Shown one piece after another: positions 25,570 to 34,685 of a DNA stretch of 64,000 nucleotides. A program made the position numbers and the translations under genes. The notes beneath the pieces were generated by a model, which saw nothing but the letters and a program-made list of their open reading frames with translations, had not been told where the DNA came from and made no database searches. The stretch comes from Sedimentibacter sp. SX930 (lineage in GTDB: Bacteria; Bacillota; Bacilli; Lactobacillales; Aerococcaceae), in NCBI GenBank assembly GCA_002155105.1, contig MUZD01000004.1, positions 62,001-126,000 on the forward strand, given 5' to 3'. Numbering within the stretch: the first letter of the stretch is position 1; the number at the start of each line of letters is the position of its first letter.

Positions 25570-26454
25570 ATGAAATGGAAGGGTGGAAGGAGAAGTTCCA
25601 ACGTTGAGGACCGACGCGGCAGTGGCGGGTTTTCAACGGGTGGCGGGGGACTGGGCATGAGCGGCATGGCAGGCGGCGGAATTTTCGGGATCATCATCAT
25701 GATCATCATCGCCCTCTTCGGAGGTGGCGACCTGTTTGGCGGGGGTGGTGGCAGCACGCCGACAGAAACGCCACAGACCGGTATCACCGAAACCAGCAAT
25801 AAGACTGAGGACGAGATGGCTGAATTCGTATCCGTCGTATTGGCCTACACAGAAGATGCTTGGACACAAGAATTTGCGAACAATGACATGGAATATGTGG
25901 CACCCACGCTTGTGCTCTTCAGCGGTCAAGTCCAATCAGCCTGTGGTGTGGCCGGTTCTCAAGTCGGACCGTTCTACTGTCCGGCCGATCAAAAATTATA
26001 CATCGATTTGAGTTTCTATGATCAGCTTTCGCAAGAGTACGGCGCGTCAGGCGACTTTGCGATGGCCTACGTCGTCGCTCATGAAGTCGGACACCATGTC
26101 CAGAACTTGCTGGGCATCATGGATCAGGTGCAAGGCTACCGTGGACAAGTCAGCGAAACGGAATACAACGAGCTGAATGTGCGATTGGAGCTTCAGGCCG
26201 ATTATCTGGCCGGTGTCTGGGCAAATTATGTCCAGGAGCAGGGCGTCCTGGAGGAAGGCGACTTCGATGAAGCCTTAAAAGCAGCAAATGCTGTAGGGGA
26301 TGATACCTTGCAGGAACAGTACCAAGGCTATGTCGTACCCGACAGCTTTACGCACGGTACCTCCGAGCAACGGATGCGTTGGTTCACGAAAGGCTTCGAG
26401 ACCGGCAACTTGAGCGGCGGAGATACGTTCGCTATCCCTTATGCTGAACTGTGA
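25570..26454 (+). CDS. YpfJ-type neutral zinc metallopeptidase
   Basis: The 294-residue protein begins with a Gly-rich cytosolic tail (residues 1-35), one membrane segment (about 36-50), a Gly-rich linker and an extracytoplasmic domain of the putative neutral zinc metallopeptidase family. HEVGHHVQNLLG is the HExxH zinc motif, and ELQADYLAGVW supplies the third-ligand region. CGVAGSQVGPFYCPADQKLYIDLSFY is another family block. The exported substrate is unknown. GGAGG precedes the ATG. Confidence 0.9.
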   Translation: MKWKGGRRSSNVEDRRGSGGFSTGGGGLGMSGMAGGGIFGIIIMIIIALFGGGDLFGGGGGSTPTETPQTGITETSNKTEDEMAEFVSVVLAYTEDAWTQEFANNDMEYVAPTLVLFSGQVQSACGVAGSQVGPFYCPADQKLYIDLSFYDQLSQEYGASGDFAMAYVVAHEVGHHVQNLLGIMDQVQGYRGQVSETEYNELNVRLELQADYLAGVWANYVQEQGVLEEGDFDEALKAANAVGDDTLQEQYQGYVVPDSFTHGTSEQRMRWFTKGFETGNLSGGDTFAIPYAEL

Positions 26455-26473
26455 TTTATGATGAACTTAGTTG

Positions 26474-26502
26474 AGCTTGCCGCAATGCGGCAAGCTTTTT
26501 TT
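26474..26502 (+). terminator. Rho-independent terminator
   Basis: AGCTTGCCGC pairs with GCGGCAAGCT around AAT, followed by a T-run. Confidence 0.92.
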
Positions 26503-26526
26503 CGCGTTCAAGGTATTTCTATCCGA

Positions 26527-26586
26527 TTGACACAAGCAGTCTATAGGATTACAATGTGAATAACACATGAATGCTTATTCATATGT
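26527..26586 (+). promoter_or_regulatory. Metal-responsive promoter with ArsR/CadC-type operator
   Basis: TTGACA (26527-26532) and TACAAT (26550-26555) have 17 bp spacing. A 24-bp imperfect palindrome at 26563-26586 with core ATGAAT-GCTT-ATTCAT covers the expected transcript start. It resembles the 12-2-12 operators bound by SmtB/CadC/CzrA metal sensors. Confidence 0.75.
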
Positions 26587-26649
26587 AATGCGGAATCATT
26601 CCGTTTTCGAATAAATAATAGGAATGCTTAAGGCTAAGGAGGGGTACAG

Positions 26650-28863
26650 ATGTCTGAGAAAGTGAAGCGGATTGAATGGTATTTGGACGAGTTGGACTGC
26701 GCCAATTGCGCAAGCAAAGTCGAAACCGGCATCGCGAAAATAGAAGGAATCCTCGAAAGCAATGTGAACTTCATGACCAAGACATTGCGGATCGAAATCG
26801 AAGAAAACCAAGAGGCTGAAGTTTTGCCGAAAGTGAAACAAAAACTTAGTGTACTTGAGCCGGATATCCATCCGACTCTGAAAAAAAGCGGTGCACCGAT
26901 TGGAGTGGATGGGTTTCCGATAGGATCGAGCCAGCCAAAAGATGATTTATCCACAAGCGTGGGCGAACATCACGACCATGATGCTGCACATGAACACACG
27001 CATGCGCACGGCGAAGGGGATACGGACGAAATCAGGAAAGCCGTAATCCGCCTGATCGTCGGCTTTGGGATCCTGCTGGCGGCGATCTTCGCTCCGGTCA
27101 GCGGAACGGTTTCGCTGGCATTGTTTGTGACCGCGTACCTGGTTGCGGGCTATGACGTCGTTTGGAGTGCGATTTTGAACATCAAAAACGGCCAGTTGTT
27201 TGACGAAAATTTCCTGATGACGATCGCCACGCTGAGCGCTTTCTACATCCAGGAGTATCCGGAAGCGGTGGCGGTTATGCTGTTCTACCAACTGGGTGAA
27301 CTGTTCCAGGACATCGCCGTCGACAAATCCCGCCGCTCCATCGCCGAACTGATGGATATCCGGCCTGATTACGCAAACGTGAAAACAGCTACCGGCATCG
27401 AAAAAGTGGCACCGGAAACCGTCAAAATCGGCGACATCATCCTGATCCGGCCCGGTGAAAAAGTGCCGCTGGACGGGAAAGTCGTGAGCGGGACCTCCGC
27501 TGTCGACACCTCAGCTTTGACCGGCGAATCGGTACCGCGTGGCGTGAAAGTCGGCGACAACATCCTGAGCGGGTTCATCAACAAAAACGGCGTCATCGAA
27601 GTCGAAGTAGAAAAACTTTTCGCTGAGTCCACCGTCGTCAAAATTTTGGATTTGGTGCAGAACGCCAGCGGCCGAAAAGCGCCTACGGAAAACTTCATCA
27701 CCAAATTCGCCCGCTACTATACACCGGTTGTCGTCATTGCAGCCGTGTTGCTGGCGGTCTTGCCGCCGCTCGTCATCCCTGGCGAAAGCTTCAATGAATG
27801 GCTATACCGTGCCAGCATCTTTCTGGTCATCTCCTGTCCGTGCGCTTTGGTCGTTTCGATTCCGGTCGGCTTCTTCGGCGGCATCGGTTCGGCCTCGCGC
27901 AAAGGCATCCTCGTCAAAGGCAGCAACTTCCTCGAAGGCCTGAATGATGTCAAAACGGTCGTGATGGACAAGACCGGAACGCTGACTGAAGGCAAATTCG
28001 CGGTAACCCGGATCGAAAGCGCCGGCGAACTGACGGAGGAGCGTTTATTGGAACTGGCGGCTTATGCGGAACTGCATTCCAGCCATCCGATTGCCGATTC
28101 CATCAAGGAGGCTTACGGGAAAACGATAGCCGAAGACCGGATTGCCATCACAAATGATATCCCGGGTCACGGTCTGCAGGTCGTCGTCGATGGGCAAGAG
28201 ATCCTGGCCGGCAATGCCAAACTGATGGAGAAATTCGGCATCGCACATGCGCCGGCTCATGAAACCGGGACGGTTGTGTATGTCGCTGTGGATAAACATT
28301 ATGCCGGCTACATCTTGATTGCTGATGCCATCAAGGCTGATGCGAAGGCCACAATCGCCGGCTTGAAGGCGAGAGGCATCCGCACCATCATGCTGACAGG
28401 GGATTCCCGCGCGGTGGGTGAAGCGGTCGCCAAGGAAATCGGCATCGATGAAGTCCATGCGGAATTGCTTCCGCAGGACAAAGTGACGAAGCTGGAGGAA
28501 GTGTTGGCAAGCAAACGCAAGGGCGAAAAAGTCATTTTCGTGGGTGACGGCATCAACGATACACCAGTGTTGGCCCGTTCCGATATCGGGATGGCGATGG
28601 GCGGATTGGGCTCCGACGCCGCCATCGAAGCTGCGGATATCGTCATCATGGACGATCAGCCATCGAAGATTTTGACCGCAATGGATGTGGCGAAGGAAAC
28701 ACGCAAAATCGTCTGGCAGAACATCATTTTCGCCATGGCAGTCAAAGGGGTGTTCCTTATTCTCGGCGCGTTCGGCGTCGCCACAATGTGGGAAGCCGTC
28801 TTCGCCGATGTCGGCGTGACCGTGTTGGCCGTGTTGAACAGTATCCGTATCCTGAAAAAATAA
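26650..28863 (+). CDS. Zn2+/Cd2+/Pb2+-exporting P1B-type ATPase
   Basis: The 737-residue ATPase has an N-terminal HMA domain with Cys17-x-x-Cys20 (DCANCAS), a His-rich linker (107-120), TGES (291-294), the membrane metal-site SCPCALVVS (Cys396, Cys398), the phosphorylated Asp440 in DKTGTLTEG, and GDGINDTPVLARSDIG near the hinge. The CPC plus a late DxG-type helix and the His stretch fit the zinc/cadmium group (ZntA/CadA). It should pump soft divalent metals out of the cytosol. It is single-gene and has its own metal-type operator. Confidence 0.93.
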   Translation: MSEKVKRIEWYLDELDCANCASKVETGIAKIEGILESNVNFMTKTLRIEIEENQEAEVLPKVKQKLSVLEPDIHPTLKKSGAPIGVDGFPIGSSQPKDDLSTSVGEHHDHDAAHEHTHAHGEGDTDEIRKAVIRLIVGFGILLAAIFAPVSGTVSLALFVTAYLVAGYDVVWSAILNIKNGQLFDENFLMTIATLSAFYIQEYPEAVAVMLFYQLGELFQDIAVDKSRRSIAELMDIRPDYANVKTATGIEKVAPETVKIGDIILIRPGEKVPLDGKVVSGTSAVDTSALTGESVPRGVKVGDNILSGFINKNGVIEVEVEKLFAESTVVKILDLVQNASGRKAPTENFITKFARYYTPVVVIAAVLLAVLPPLVIPGESFNEWLYRASIFLVISCPCALVVSIPVGFFGGIGSASRKGILVKGSNFLEGLNDVKTVVMDKTGTLTEGKFAVTRIESAGELTEERLLELAAYAELHSSHPIADSIKEAYGKTIAEDRIAITNDIPGHGLQVVVDGQEILAGNAKLMEKFGIAHAPAHETGTVVYVAVDKHYAGYILIADAIKADAKATIAGLKARGIRTIMLTGDSRAVGEAVAKEIGIDEVHAELLPQDKVTKLEEVLASKRKGEKVIFVGDGINDTPVLARSDIGMAMGGLGSDAAIEAADIVIMDDQPSKILTAMDVAKETRKIVWQNIIFAMAVKGVFLILGAFGVATMWEAVFADVGVTVLAVLNSIRILKK

Positions 28864-29192
28864 TCGTTAGTATGTGGGGGCCGCCAGCGGCCCCTATTTT
28901 TGTCTGCTCCGGTGGATACCGGAGCACCGCGTTGCAAACGAGCGTCAGCTCCGAGGAGCGCATGGCTCACCGAACGTAGTGCGAAGCAAATTTGGCTGAA
29001 CTCCGGGGAGACTGCCCTCATCGGAGCTGGAGTCTTAGCTGGGCTTCTGAACTCCGGCGAGGACCCCGTTCCCCGGAGTTCAGGCAAACCGACGCCGCCA
29101 GCGTCCGCATCAGCGCCTGCCGAAGCGTCTCAAGCGGTTTATCCACACAGCTGTGCTACAATGAAAAAAGAATAAAAAACGAAAAGTGAGTG
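28864..29192. other. GC-rich hairpin cluster after the metal ATPase
   Basis: The stretch begins with a terminator (GGGGCCGC paired with GCGGCCCC, then T5, 28876-28901). It then has GCTCCGGT/ACCGGAGC at about 28907-28926, a GCTCC/GGAGC hairpin, and CTGAACTCCGGGGA near 28996 as the inverted copy of TCCCCGGAGTTCAG near 29070, with a further direct copy CTGAACTCCGG near 29048. No convincing reading frame. Base composition differs from flanking DNA. Confidence 0.65.
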
Positions 29193-30389
29193 ATGAGATT
29201 GGAAAATGGTATCCGCAATTTTGAGTTTCAAAATCCGACAAAAATAGTTTTCGGTAAAGATCAGATCAAGCGCATCAATGATTTGATTCCACAGGACGCG
29301 AAAGTATTGATTTTGTACGGCGGCGGCAGCGTCAAGAAATTCGGCACATTCGACCGCGTCGTCGAAGCCTTAGGCAACCGCGAGTGGGCTGAATTCGGCG
29401 GCATCGAAGCGAATCCGACCTACGAAACGCTGATTCAGGCAGTCGACAAGATCAAAGCGGAAGGCTATGACTACTTGTTGGCAGTCGGCGGAGGCAGCGT
29501 CATCGATGGCGTGAAATTCGTTGCGGCAGGTGCGGTGTTCGATGGCGATCCTGTCGATATGTTCGGCAGCGGTGTCGGCAAGGGCTTGCCGGTCACAAAA
29601 GCATTGCCTTTCGGAACGGTCTTGACTTTGCCGGCCACTGCATCGGAAATGAACAACAATTCGGTTGTCACCTTTGTAGAAAAGCAAGCGAAAATCAGTT
29701 TCGCCAGTCCACATACTTATCCACAATTCTCCATCCTGGAACCGGAAGCTACCTACACGTTGCCGAAGCGCCAACTGGCGAATGGTGTTATCGATTCCTT
29801 TATCCATGTGATGGAGGCCTATCTGACTTATCCGATCGAGGCAAAAGTGCAGGATCGCTGGGCGGAAGGGCTGCTGCAGACATTGATCGAAATCGGCCCG
29901 GACGTAGTCGATGAGGACAACCATGACTATGCGACCCGCGCCAATTTTATGTGGACAGCAACGAATGCGCTGAATCGCTTCATTTCACCAGGTGTTCCCC
30001 AGGACTGGGCGACGCATCAACTGGGCCATGAAATGACGTTGGCATTCGGGATCGACCATGCGCGCACGTTATCGATCGTCCTTCCGGCCATGATGAAAGT
30101 CCGCAAGCAGCAGAAGTGGGACAAACTGCTTCAGTATGCGGAACGCGTGTGGGATATCCGCGGTGATTCCAATCTGACCGATGAAGAAAAAATCGATTTG
30201 GCGATCAAAAAGACCGAAGACTTCTTCGCTGGCCTTGGGGCACCGATCCGCTTCGCCGATGTCGATCTGGATGAAACCGACATTCCGGGCCTTGTGGAAG
30301 CACTCGTCCGCCACAAGAAAGAGAACATTTCCGAGCGCGGTGACTTCACTACAGAGGATGCAAGAGCCGTTTATACAGCCGCACTTTGA
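29193..30389 (+). CDS. Iron-containing alcohol dehydrogenase (butanol dehydrogenase type)
   Basis: The protein is about 398 residues, of the YqhD/BDH group of NAD(P)H-dependent iron or zinc alcohol dehydrogenases. It has FEFQNPTKIVFGKDQI at the N-terminus, the nucleotide loop VGGGSVIDGVKF, LPATASEMNNNSVV, and the metal ligands in NGVIDSFIHVMEAYL (Asp, His) and HQLGHEMTLAFGIDHARTL (two His). It reduces aldehydes to alcohols. The exact start is unsure: GTG 29190, ATG 29193 and TTG 29199 share the frame behind a weak AAAGTGAG. Confidence 0.9.
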   Translation: MRLENGIRNFEFQNPTKIVFGKDQIKRINDLIPQDAKVLILYGGGSVKKFGTFDRVVEALGNREWAEFGGIEANPTYETLIQAVDKIKAEGYDYLLAVGGGSVIDGVKFVAAGAVFDGDPVDMFGSGVGKGLPVTKALPFGTVLTLPATASEMNNNSVVTFVEKQAKISFASPHTYPQFSILEPEATYTLPKRQLANGVIDSFIHVMEAYLTYPIEAKVQDRWAEGLLQTLIEIGPDVVDEDNHDYATRANFMWTATNALNRFISPGVPQDWATHQLGHEMTLAFGIDHARTLSIVLPAMMKVRKQQKWDKLLQYAERVWDIRGDSNLTDEEKIDLAIKKTEDFFAGLGAPIRFADVDLDETDIPGLVEALVRHKKENISERGDFTTEDARAVYTAAL

Positions 30390-30399
30390 TGTAATAACG

Positions 30400-30427
30400 A
30401 TCCTTCCCGGCCAGGGGAGGATTTTTT
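30400..30427 (+). terminator. Rho-independent terminator after alcohol dehydrogenase
   Basis: ATCCTTCCC pairs with GGGGAGGAT around GGCCA, followed by six T. Confidence 0.88.
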
Positions 30428-30630
30428 AGATATTATCAATTGAAAGGATGGGGACGGATTCTGCCCATCCTTAAAAGAAACAGGTTGAAAAATGAAGGAA
30501 ATCATGTAAACTATAAATGAAGCAAGAAACGACAAGGATTTATCGGTGCTAAATAGTGGAACTGTAAACTTCAAGGCTACTATTGTCATAATCTTGCACT
30601 GACCTATAAAAATTAAAGGGACTGTAGTCT

Positions 30631-31287
30631 TTGGAATCATTAGAGAGAACACAAACAAAGGATTATATTGCGGATATCCTGCGCACTGAAATCTTCAAAA
30701 GGAACATCAAGGATGGCGAGAAGCTGAAACAATCCGAAGTCGCTGCCGCAATGGGCGTTTCCAGAATGCCCGTAAGGGAAGCCTTGCAGATGCTGGAAAT
30801 GGAAGGCGTGTTGGAAAGGCTCGGAAACAGACACATGAAAGTCAACGGCATCTCCTTCGAATCGGCCAAAGCCCAGTTCAGGATGATAAAGGCGCTGGAA
30901 AAAGAAATTTGCCTGATCCTTTCCGAGAAGCAAGTTGATGCACAGCCATTCCGGAAAATTGCGGACGCATACAAAGGGAAAATGGTCGCCAAAGATAGTG
31001 AAGGTTGTCGCAAACTTGAACTGGATTTCCATCAACTGCTGTCGGAAGCGACCGGCATTCCGACAATCAAGCGGGCGCATGAACAACTGCTGAGCGGCTT
31101 CTTCACTTTCGCGATCGGAAATTATGACTTTGATCTTGAAGCAAACTACAAGCATATTGAAAAAATCAGCCAGCACCTGGCAGAAAATGATCTATCGAAA
31201 TTGATGGATGGATTTGAAGACTATTTTCAATATTATGTTGAGATCCTGAAGAAAGAACTGGAGGGTATGAACAATGAGCATCCTTAA
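30631..31287 (+). CDS. GntR-family (FadR/FCD) transcriptional regulator 1
   Basis: The 218-residue protein has an N-terminal winged helix (about 10-70; EVAAAMGVSRMPVREALQMLEMEGVLERLGNRHMKV) and an all-helical FCD ligand domain. Start is TTG with AAAGGGA at good spacing. The FCD domain lacks an evident three-His metal cluster: HQLL and H in KHIEKISQHL remain. It lies immediately upstream of a second GntR gene and the tartrate operon, so it is a likely regulator of those genes. Confidence 0.9.
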   Translation: MESLERTQTKDYIADILRTEIFKRNIKDGEKLKQSEVAAAMGVSRMPVREALQMLEMEGVLERLGNRHMKVNGISFESAKAQFRMIKALEKEICLILSEKQVDAQPFRKIADAYKGKMVAKDSEGCRKLELDFHQLLSEATGIPTIKRAHEQLLSGFFTFAIGNYDFDLEANYKHIEKISQHLAENDLSKLMDGFEDYFQYYVEILKKELEGMNNEHP

Positions 31288-31918
31288 ACCGATCAAACTA
31301 TTGCCTGCCAGAGAAAGGGTGGCTTCTTCCCTGAGAAAAGCGATCATCCTGAAGGAATTCGAGCCGGGCCATGAATTGATGCTGGATGCTGTTGCGAAGA
31401 TGCTGGGCGTTTCCGTTACGCCGGTCCGCGAGGCTTTTCAGATTTTGTCCCGTGAAGGCTTCATCCAGCTGCGCCCTAATAAGGGAGCCATCGTAATGGG
31501 CATCACCCCGACTTTCCTTGAGGATCACTATGAAATCCGAGCTTCCCTTGAAAGCGAAGCCTGCGCCATCATCTGCAGAAAGAAAAAGGATATCAGCGAA
31601 ATCATCAAAGTGCATGAAGATGCGAAAGAAAGTATCCTGTCGGGCGATGTCAGCTCCTATTCCGACCTGAATCAGGCCTTTCACTTTGCTATCTGGAACG
31701 CCAGCGAAAATGCGCGTCTGATCGAAATGGCCTCCAATCTTTGGAATGGCTTATCGATGGGGGACCTTCAGACCGAGGAGCAGTATGCCCAAATTTCCAT
31801 CCAGGAGCACGAAGATATCGTGAATGCGCTCATCGCAGGAGATGAAGAATTGTCCCGAAAATTCATGCTGAAGCATATCTACCGCAGCATGGAGAATGTC
31901 CTGACGCGATTCAAATAG
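31274..31918 (+). CDS. GntR-family (FadR/FCD) transcriptional regulator 2
   Basis: The 214-residue protein has a winged helix (LDAVAKMLGVSVTPVREAFQILSREGFIQLRPNKGAIV) and an FCD domain with HYEIRASLESEACAII, FHFAIWNASE and the C-terminal HIYRSMENVL, which can supply metal ligands. The start overlaps the end of the first GntR gene by 14 bases, in a different frame, with GGAGGG inside that gene. The two proteins differ substantially in sequence, so this is not a recent tandem duplication. They may act as a pair. Confidence 0.9.
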   Translation: MSILKPIKLLPARERVASSLRKAIILKEFEPGHELMLDAVAKMLGVSVTPVREAFQILSREGFIQLRPNKGAIVMGITPTFLEDHYEIRASLESEACAIICRKKKDISEIIKVHEDAKESILSGDVSSYSDLNQAFHFAIWNASENARLIEMASNLWNGLSMGDLQTEEQYAQISIQEHEDIVNALIAGDEELSRKFMLKHIYRSMENVLTRFK

Positions 31919-31954
31919 AAGAACCCACACAATAAAACAACAATGATCGATCGA

Positions 31955-31997
31955 GTCCGCACTCCCAACCGCCAAGGGAGTGCGGACTTATTTTTTT
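31955..31997 (+). terminator. Rho-independent terminator after the GntR pair
   Basis: GTCCGCACTCCC pairs with GGGAGTGCGGAC, followed by a T-run. It separates the regulators from the ttd-oad operon. Confidence 0.93.
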
Positions 31998-32043
31998 GCC
32001 CAAAAAATAATCGAGCAGAATCCAATAAAGGCGCACAATTTGA

Positions 32044-32166
32044 TGTAAGCGTTTCTAAAAATAAACTAAAAAATTCACATTGCTGTTGACAACGAAAAAA
32101 GGATATGGTAAATTTCTATTTGTAAAAGGGATACATTATCAGATATCAAATATAAATGATATCTGA
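32044..32166 (+). promoter_or_regulatory. Control region of the ttd-oad operon: cre-like site, promoter, operator
   Basis: A cre-like TGTAAGCGTTTCTA lies at 32044-32057. The promoter is TTGACA (32086-32091), 17 bp, TAAATT (32109-32114) with extended TGG. Downstream of the start point is a perfect inverted repeat TCAGATATCA (32139-32148) and TGATATCTGA (32157-32166), a strong operator candidate for the adjacent GntR regulators. A cre upstream of -35 could act in either direction. Confidence 0.75.
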
Positions 32167-32258
32167 AGTGTGCGACTTTAATCCAGCAGTACCGCATCAC
32201 AGTGGAACGAAGGAAAACTTGGTTTTGCTTCAGTTACCGATTACGAGGAGGAAGAACA

Positions 32259-33170
32259 ATGGAAACGCTTAACAATGAAGTGACAGCGCAACAGAAAATC
32301 ACTGAAACAGTAGGTAAATTTATAGGTTTGATCGGCAAAAGATTACCGGATGACGTGGGTAAGAGACTGGTCGAGTTGGAGAAAGAAGAAGTTGCTCCTT
32401 TATCCAAAGTTGTATATCAATCGATGATGGACAACCAAGACAAAGCGATGAAACTGAACCGTCCATCTTGTCAAGATACAGGTGTTATTCAATTCTTCAT
32501 CAAATGCGGAGCAAATTTCCCATTCATCGGAGACTTGGAAGAGGCATTGACCGAATCCGTACTTGAAGCTACAAAAAATGCGCCATTGCGTCACAACAGC
32601 GTAGAAACATTTGATGAATACAACACAGGAAAAAACATCGGAAAAGGCACACCATCCATCTTCTGGGATATCGTTCCTAACAGCGACAAATTGGAATTGG
32701 ATGTCTACATGGCGGGCGGCGGTTGCACATTGCCGGGCAAATCAATGGTATTGATGCCATCTGCTGGATACGAAGGCATCACGAAATTTGTGTTGGATGT
32801 CATGACAGAATACGGAATCAATGCTTGCCCGCCATTATTGGTAGGTGTCGGCGTCGCTACATCCGTCGAAACAGCAGCGATTTTATCCAAGAAAGCCTTG
32901 ATGAGACCGATCGGCAGCCACAACCCGAATGAGCGCGCTGCTTCAATGGAAAAATTATTGGAAGACGGTATCAACTCAATCGGCTTAGGACCACAAGGCT
33001 TATCCGGTAAGAAGTCCGTCATGGGCGTTCATATCGAAAATTCGGCTCGCCACCCATCCACTATCGGAGTGGCAGTCAACACAGGTTGCTGGTCACACAG
33101 ACGCGGACATATCATCTTTGATAAAAATCTGAACTATGAAATCACTTCACATACGGGGGTAACACTATGA
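32259..33170 (+). CDS. ttdA: L(+)-tartrate dehydratase, alpha subunit
   Basis: The 303-residue protein has the same length as E. coli TtdA and resembles it throughout: [67 protein letters not shown] and [16 protein letters not shown]. The cysteines in these motifs coordinate the [4Fe-4S] cluster that dehydrates L-tartrate to oxaloacetate. Class I fumarase subunits are close relatives, but the oxaloacetate decarboxylase genes downstream favour tartrate. AGGAGGAAG precedes the ATG. The stop overlaps ttdB by four bases. Confidence 0.93.
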   Translation: METLNNEVTAQQKITETVGKFIGLIGKRLPDDVGKRLVELEKEEVAPLSKVVYQSMMDNQDKAMKLNRPSCQDTGVIQFFIKCGANFPFIGDLEEALTESVLEATKNAPLRHNSVETFDEYNTGKNIGKGTPSIFWDIVPNSDKLELDVYMAGGGCTLPGKSMVLMPSAGYEGITKFVLDVMTEYGINACPPLLVGVGVATSVETAAILSKKALMRPIGSHNPNERAASMEKLLEDGINSIGLGPQGLSGKKSVMGVHIENSARHPSTIGVAVNTGCWSHRRGHIIFDKNLNYEITSHTGVTL

Positions 33171-33796
33171 GCGTGAGCGAAATGAACGGCAAAAAAATTC
33201 TGACAACACCAATCACTAACGAAGACTTGGAGAGCATCAATATCGGCGACATCGTCTACTTGAACGGACACATCGTTACGTGCCGTGACGTTGCCCACCG
33301 CAGATTGATTGAAGAAAAAAGAGAGTTGCCGGTTGACTTGAACGGCGGAGCGATCTTCCATGCCGGCCCGATTGTCCGTGATCTGGGGGACAACAAATTC
33401 GAAATGGTTGCGGTTGGTCCTACAACCAGCATGCGTATGGAAAGATTCGAAAAAGAGTTCATTGAAGAAACAGGCGTCAAACTGATCGTCGGCAAAGGCG
33501 GCATGGGACAAAGAACAATGGAAGGCTGCCAAGACTTTGGCGCTGTCCACGCTGTTTTCCCGGGCGGCTGCGCAGTGTTGGCGGCTACGGAAGTGGAAGA
33601 GATCGAAGCAGCGCATTGGCGTGACCTTGGTATGCCGGAAACACTTTGGGTGTGCCGCGTGAAGGAATTCGGTCCGCTGATCATCTCAATCGACGCACAT
33701 GGCGGAAATTTATTTGAACAAAACAAAATCATCTTCAATGAAAGAAAAGACAAAGCAATCGAAGAAATCAGCAAACAAGTAAGCTTCATCAAGTAA
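33167..33796 (+). CDS. ttdB: L(+)-tartrate dehydratase, beta subunit
   Basis: The 209-residue protein matches E. coli TtdB in length and motifs: [90 protein letters not shown] and [17 protein letters not shown]. It carries the substrate-binding half of the active site and pairs with TtdA. The ATG overlaps the ttdA stop (ATGA), so the two are translationally coupled. Confidence 0.93.
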   Translation: MSVSEMNGKKILTTPITNEDLESINIGDIVYLNGHIVTCRDVAHRRLIEEKRELPVDLNGGAIFHAGPIVRDLGDNKFEMVAVGPTTSMRMERFEKEFIEETGVKLIVGKGGMGQRTMEGCQDFGAVHAVFPGGCAVLAATEVEEIEAAHWRDLGMPETLWVCRVKEFGPLIISIDAHGGNLFEQNKIIFNERKDKAIEEISKQVSFIK

Positions 33797-33908
33797 CAGT
33801 CAAATGCAATGAGCGGGAGTCCTTGATCGCAACCAGATTTTCGGGCTCCCTTACTTATTGTAATTGTAGTGAAGAACTGCACATCGAAGGATGTAGGAAG
33901 GAAGAGTT

Positions 33909-34238
33909 ATGACCCTACTATCAAAATTACGCGGACTTCTTGCGGGTAAAAATGAGGTTGTGCAGCCGACAACAGCTGCAAATGCACCCGTTTCCCAAGC
34001 AAAACCATTGGAAACAGTCGATTTTTCCTTGCCTGTCTCACAGGAGGACAAAGAATTGGTTGCAGCGATCGCCTCAGGGATACTTGTTCATGACGATTCG
34101 GATGTTACTGTCCAAGTGAAGAACATCACAGAAATCGATCTGGAAAAGGAAATAGCTGCGGCCATAATTGGCGCAATTGCTTCAGGAGATCATCCTGCTT
34201 CGCAATTTAGGTTGAAGAGTATCGCAAGAATAGATTAG
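33909..34238 (+). CDS. Small oxaloacetate-decarboxylase-locus protein (OadH-like)
   Basis: The 109-residue protein has no clear membrane segment: a short basic start, a Pro/Ala/Thr linker (about 17-40) and a C-terminal part with QVKNITEIDLEKEIAAAIIGAIASGDHP. By position, between the first pathway genes and the biotin carrier of a Lactobacillales oxaloacetate decarboxylase, it matches the small accessory gene called oadH in Enterococcus citrate loci. That link rests on gene order as I recall it, not on a residue-level match. It may help assemble or couple the decarboxylase. Confidence 0.6.
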   Translation: MTLLSKLRGLLAGKNEVVQPTTAANAPVSQAKPLETVDFSLPVSQEDKELVAAIASGILVHDDSDVTVQVKNITEIDLEKEIAAAIIGAIASGDHPASQFRLKSIARID

Positions 34239-34257
34239 CCGGAAAGAGGGAAAAAGA

Positions 34258-34659
34258 ATGTTAAGGAAATTCCGCATCAAAATCAACGAAAAAGAATACA
34301 TGGTGGAAATGGAAGAGTTCGGAGCACCGGCTGTAGCCGCGGCACCCGCTCAAGCAGTAGCGGTCCAAGCAGCGCCGGTCGCAGCACCTGTAGCCGCAGC
34401 TGCTCCAACAGCGCCAGCACCCACGCCGGTTGTCGGAAGTGGAGAAGGCGACCCGATCACGGCGCCGATGCCCGGGAAAATCCTGGACATCAAAGTGAAC
34501 GTCGGCGACGTCGTGACAGAAAATCAAGTGCTTGCCGTGTTGGAAGCCATGAAACTGGAAAATGAAATTGTTGCGCCACGAGCAGGCACCATCACGGCTA
34601 TCGTTGCCACAAAAGGGGCACCGATCGACGTCGGACAAACAATCGTAATCATTCAATAA
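34258..34659 (+). CDS. oadD: Biotin carrier subunit of oxaloacetate decarboxylase
   Basis: The 133-residue protein has an N-terminal segment LRKFRIKINEKEYMVEMEE, a long Ala/Pro hinge (about 25-60) and a biotinyl domain ending in the biotinylation site VLEAMKLENEIVAP; the Lys in AMK receives biotin. It shuttles carboxyl groups from OadA in the cytosol to OadB in the membrane. In many species this domain is fused to OadA; here it is a separate gene, as in Enterococcus. Confidence 0.92.
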   Translation: MLRKFRIKINEKEYMVEMEEFGAPAVAAAPAQAVAVQAAPVAAPVAAAAPTAPAPTPVVGSGEGDPITAPMPGKILDIKVNVGDVVTENQVLAVLEAMKLENEIVAPRAGTITAIVATKGAPIDVGQTIVIIQ

Positions 34660-34685
34660 AAACAACGTTTGGAGGGAAATAAAAA

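Noticed and set aside
25317-25607. 96-codon frame before the metallopeptidase gene
   Set aside because: No ribosome site, low-complexity mix and overlap with the real start at 25570.
28900-29175. 91-codon frame in the hairpin cluster
   Set aside because: It is explained by the GC-rich inverted repeats; no ribosome site or familiar motif.
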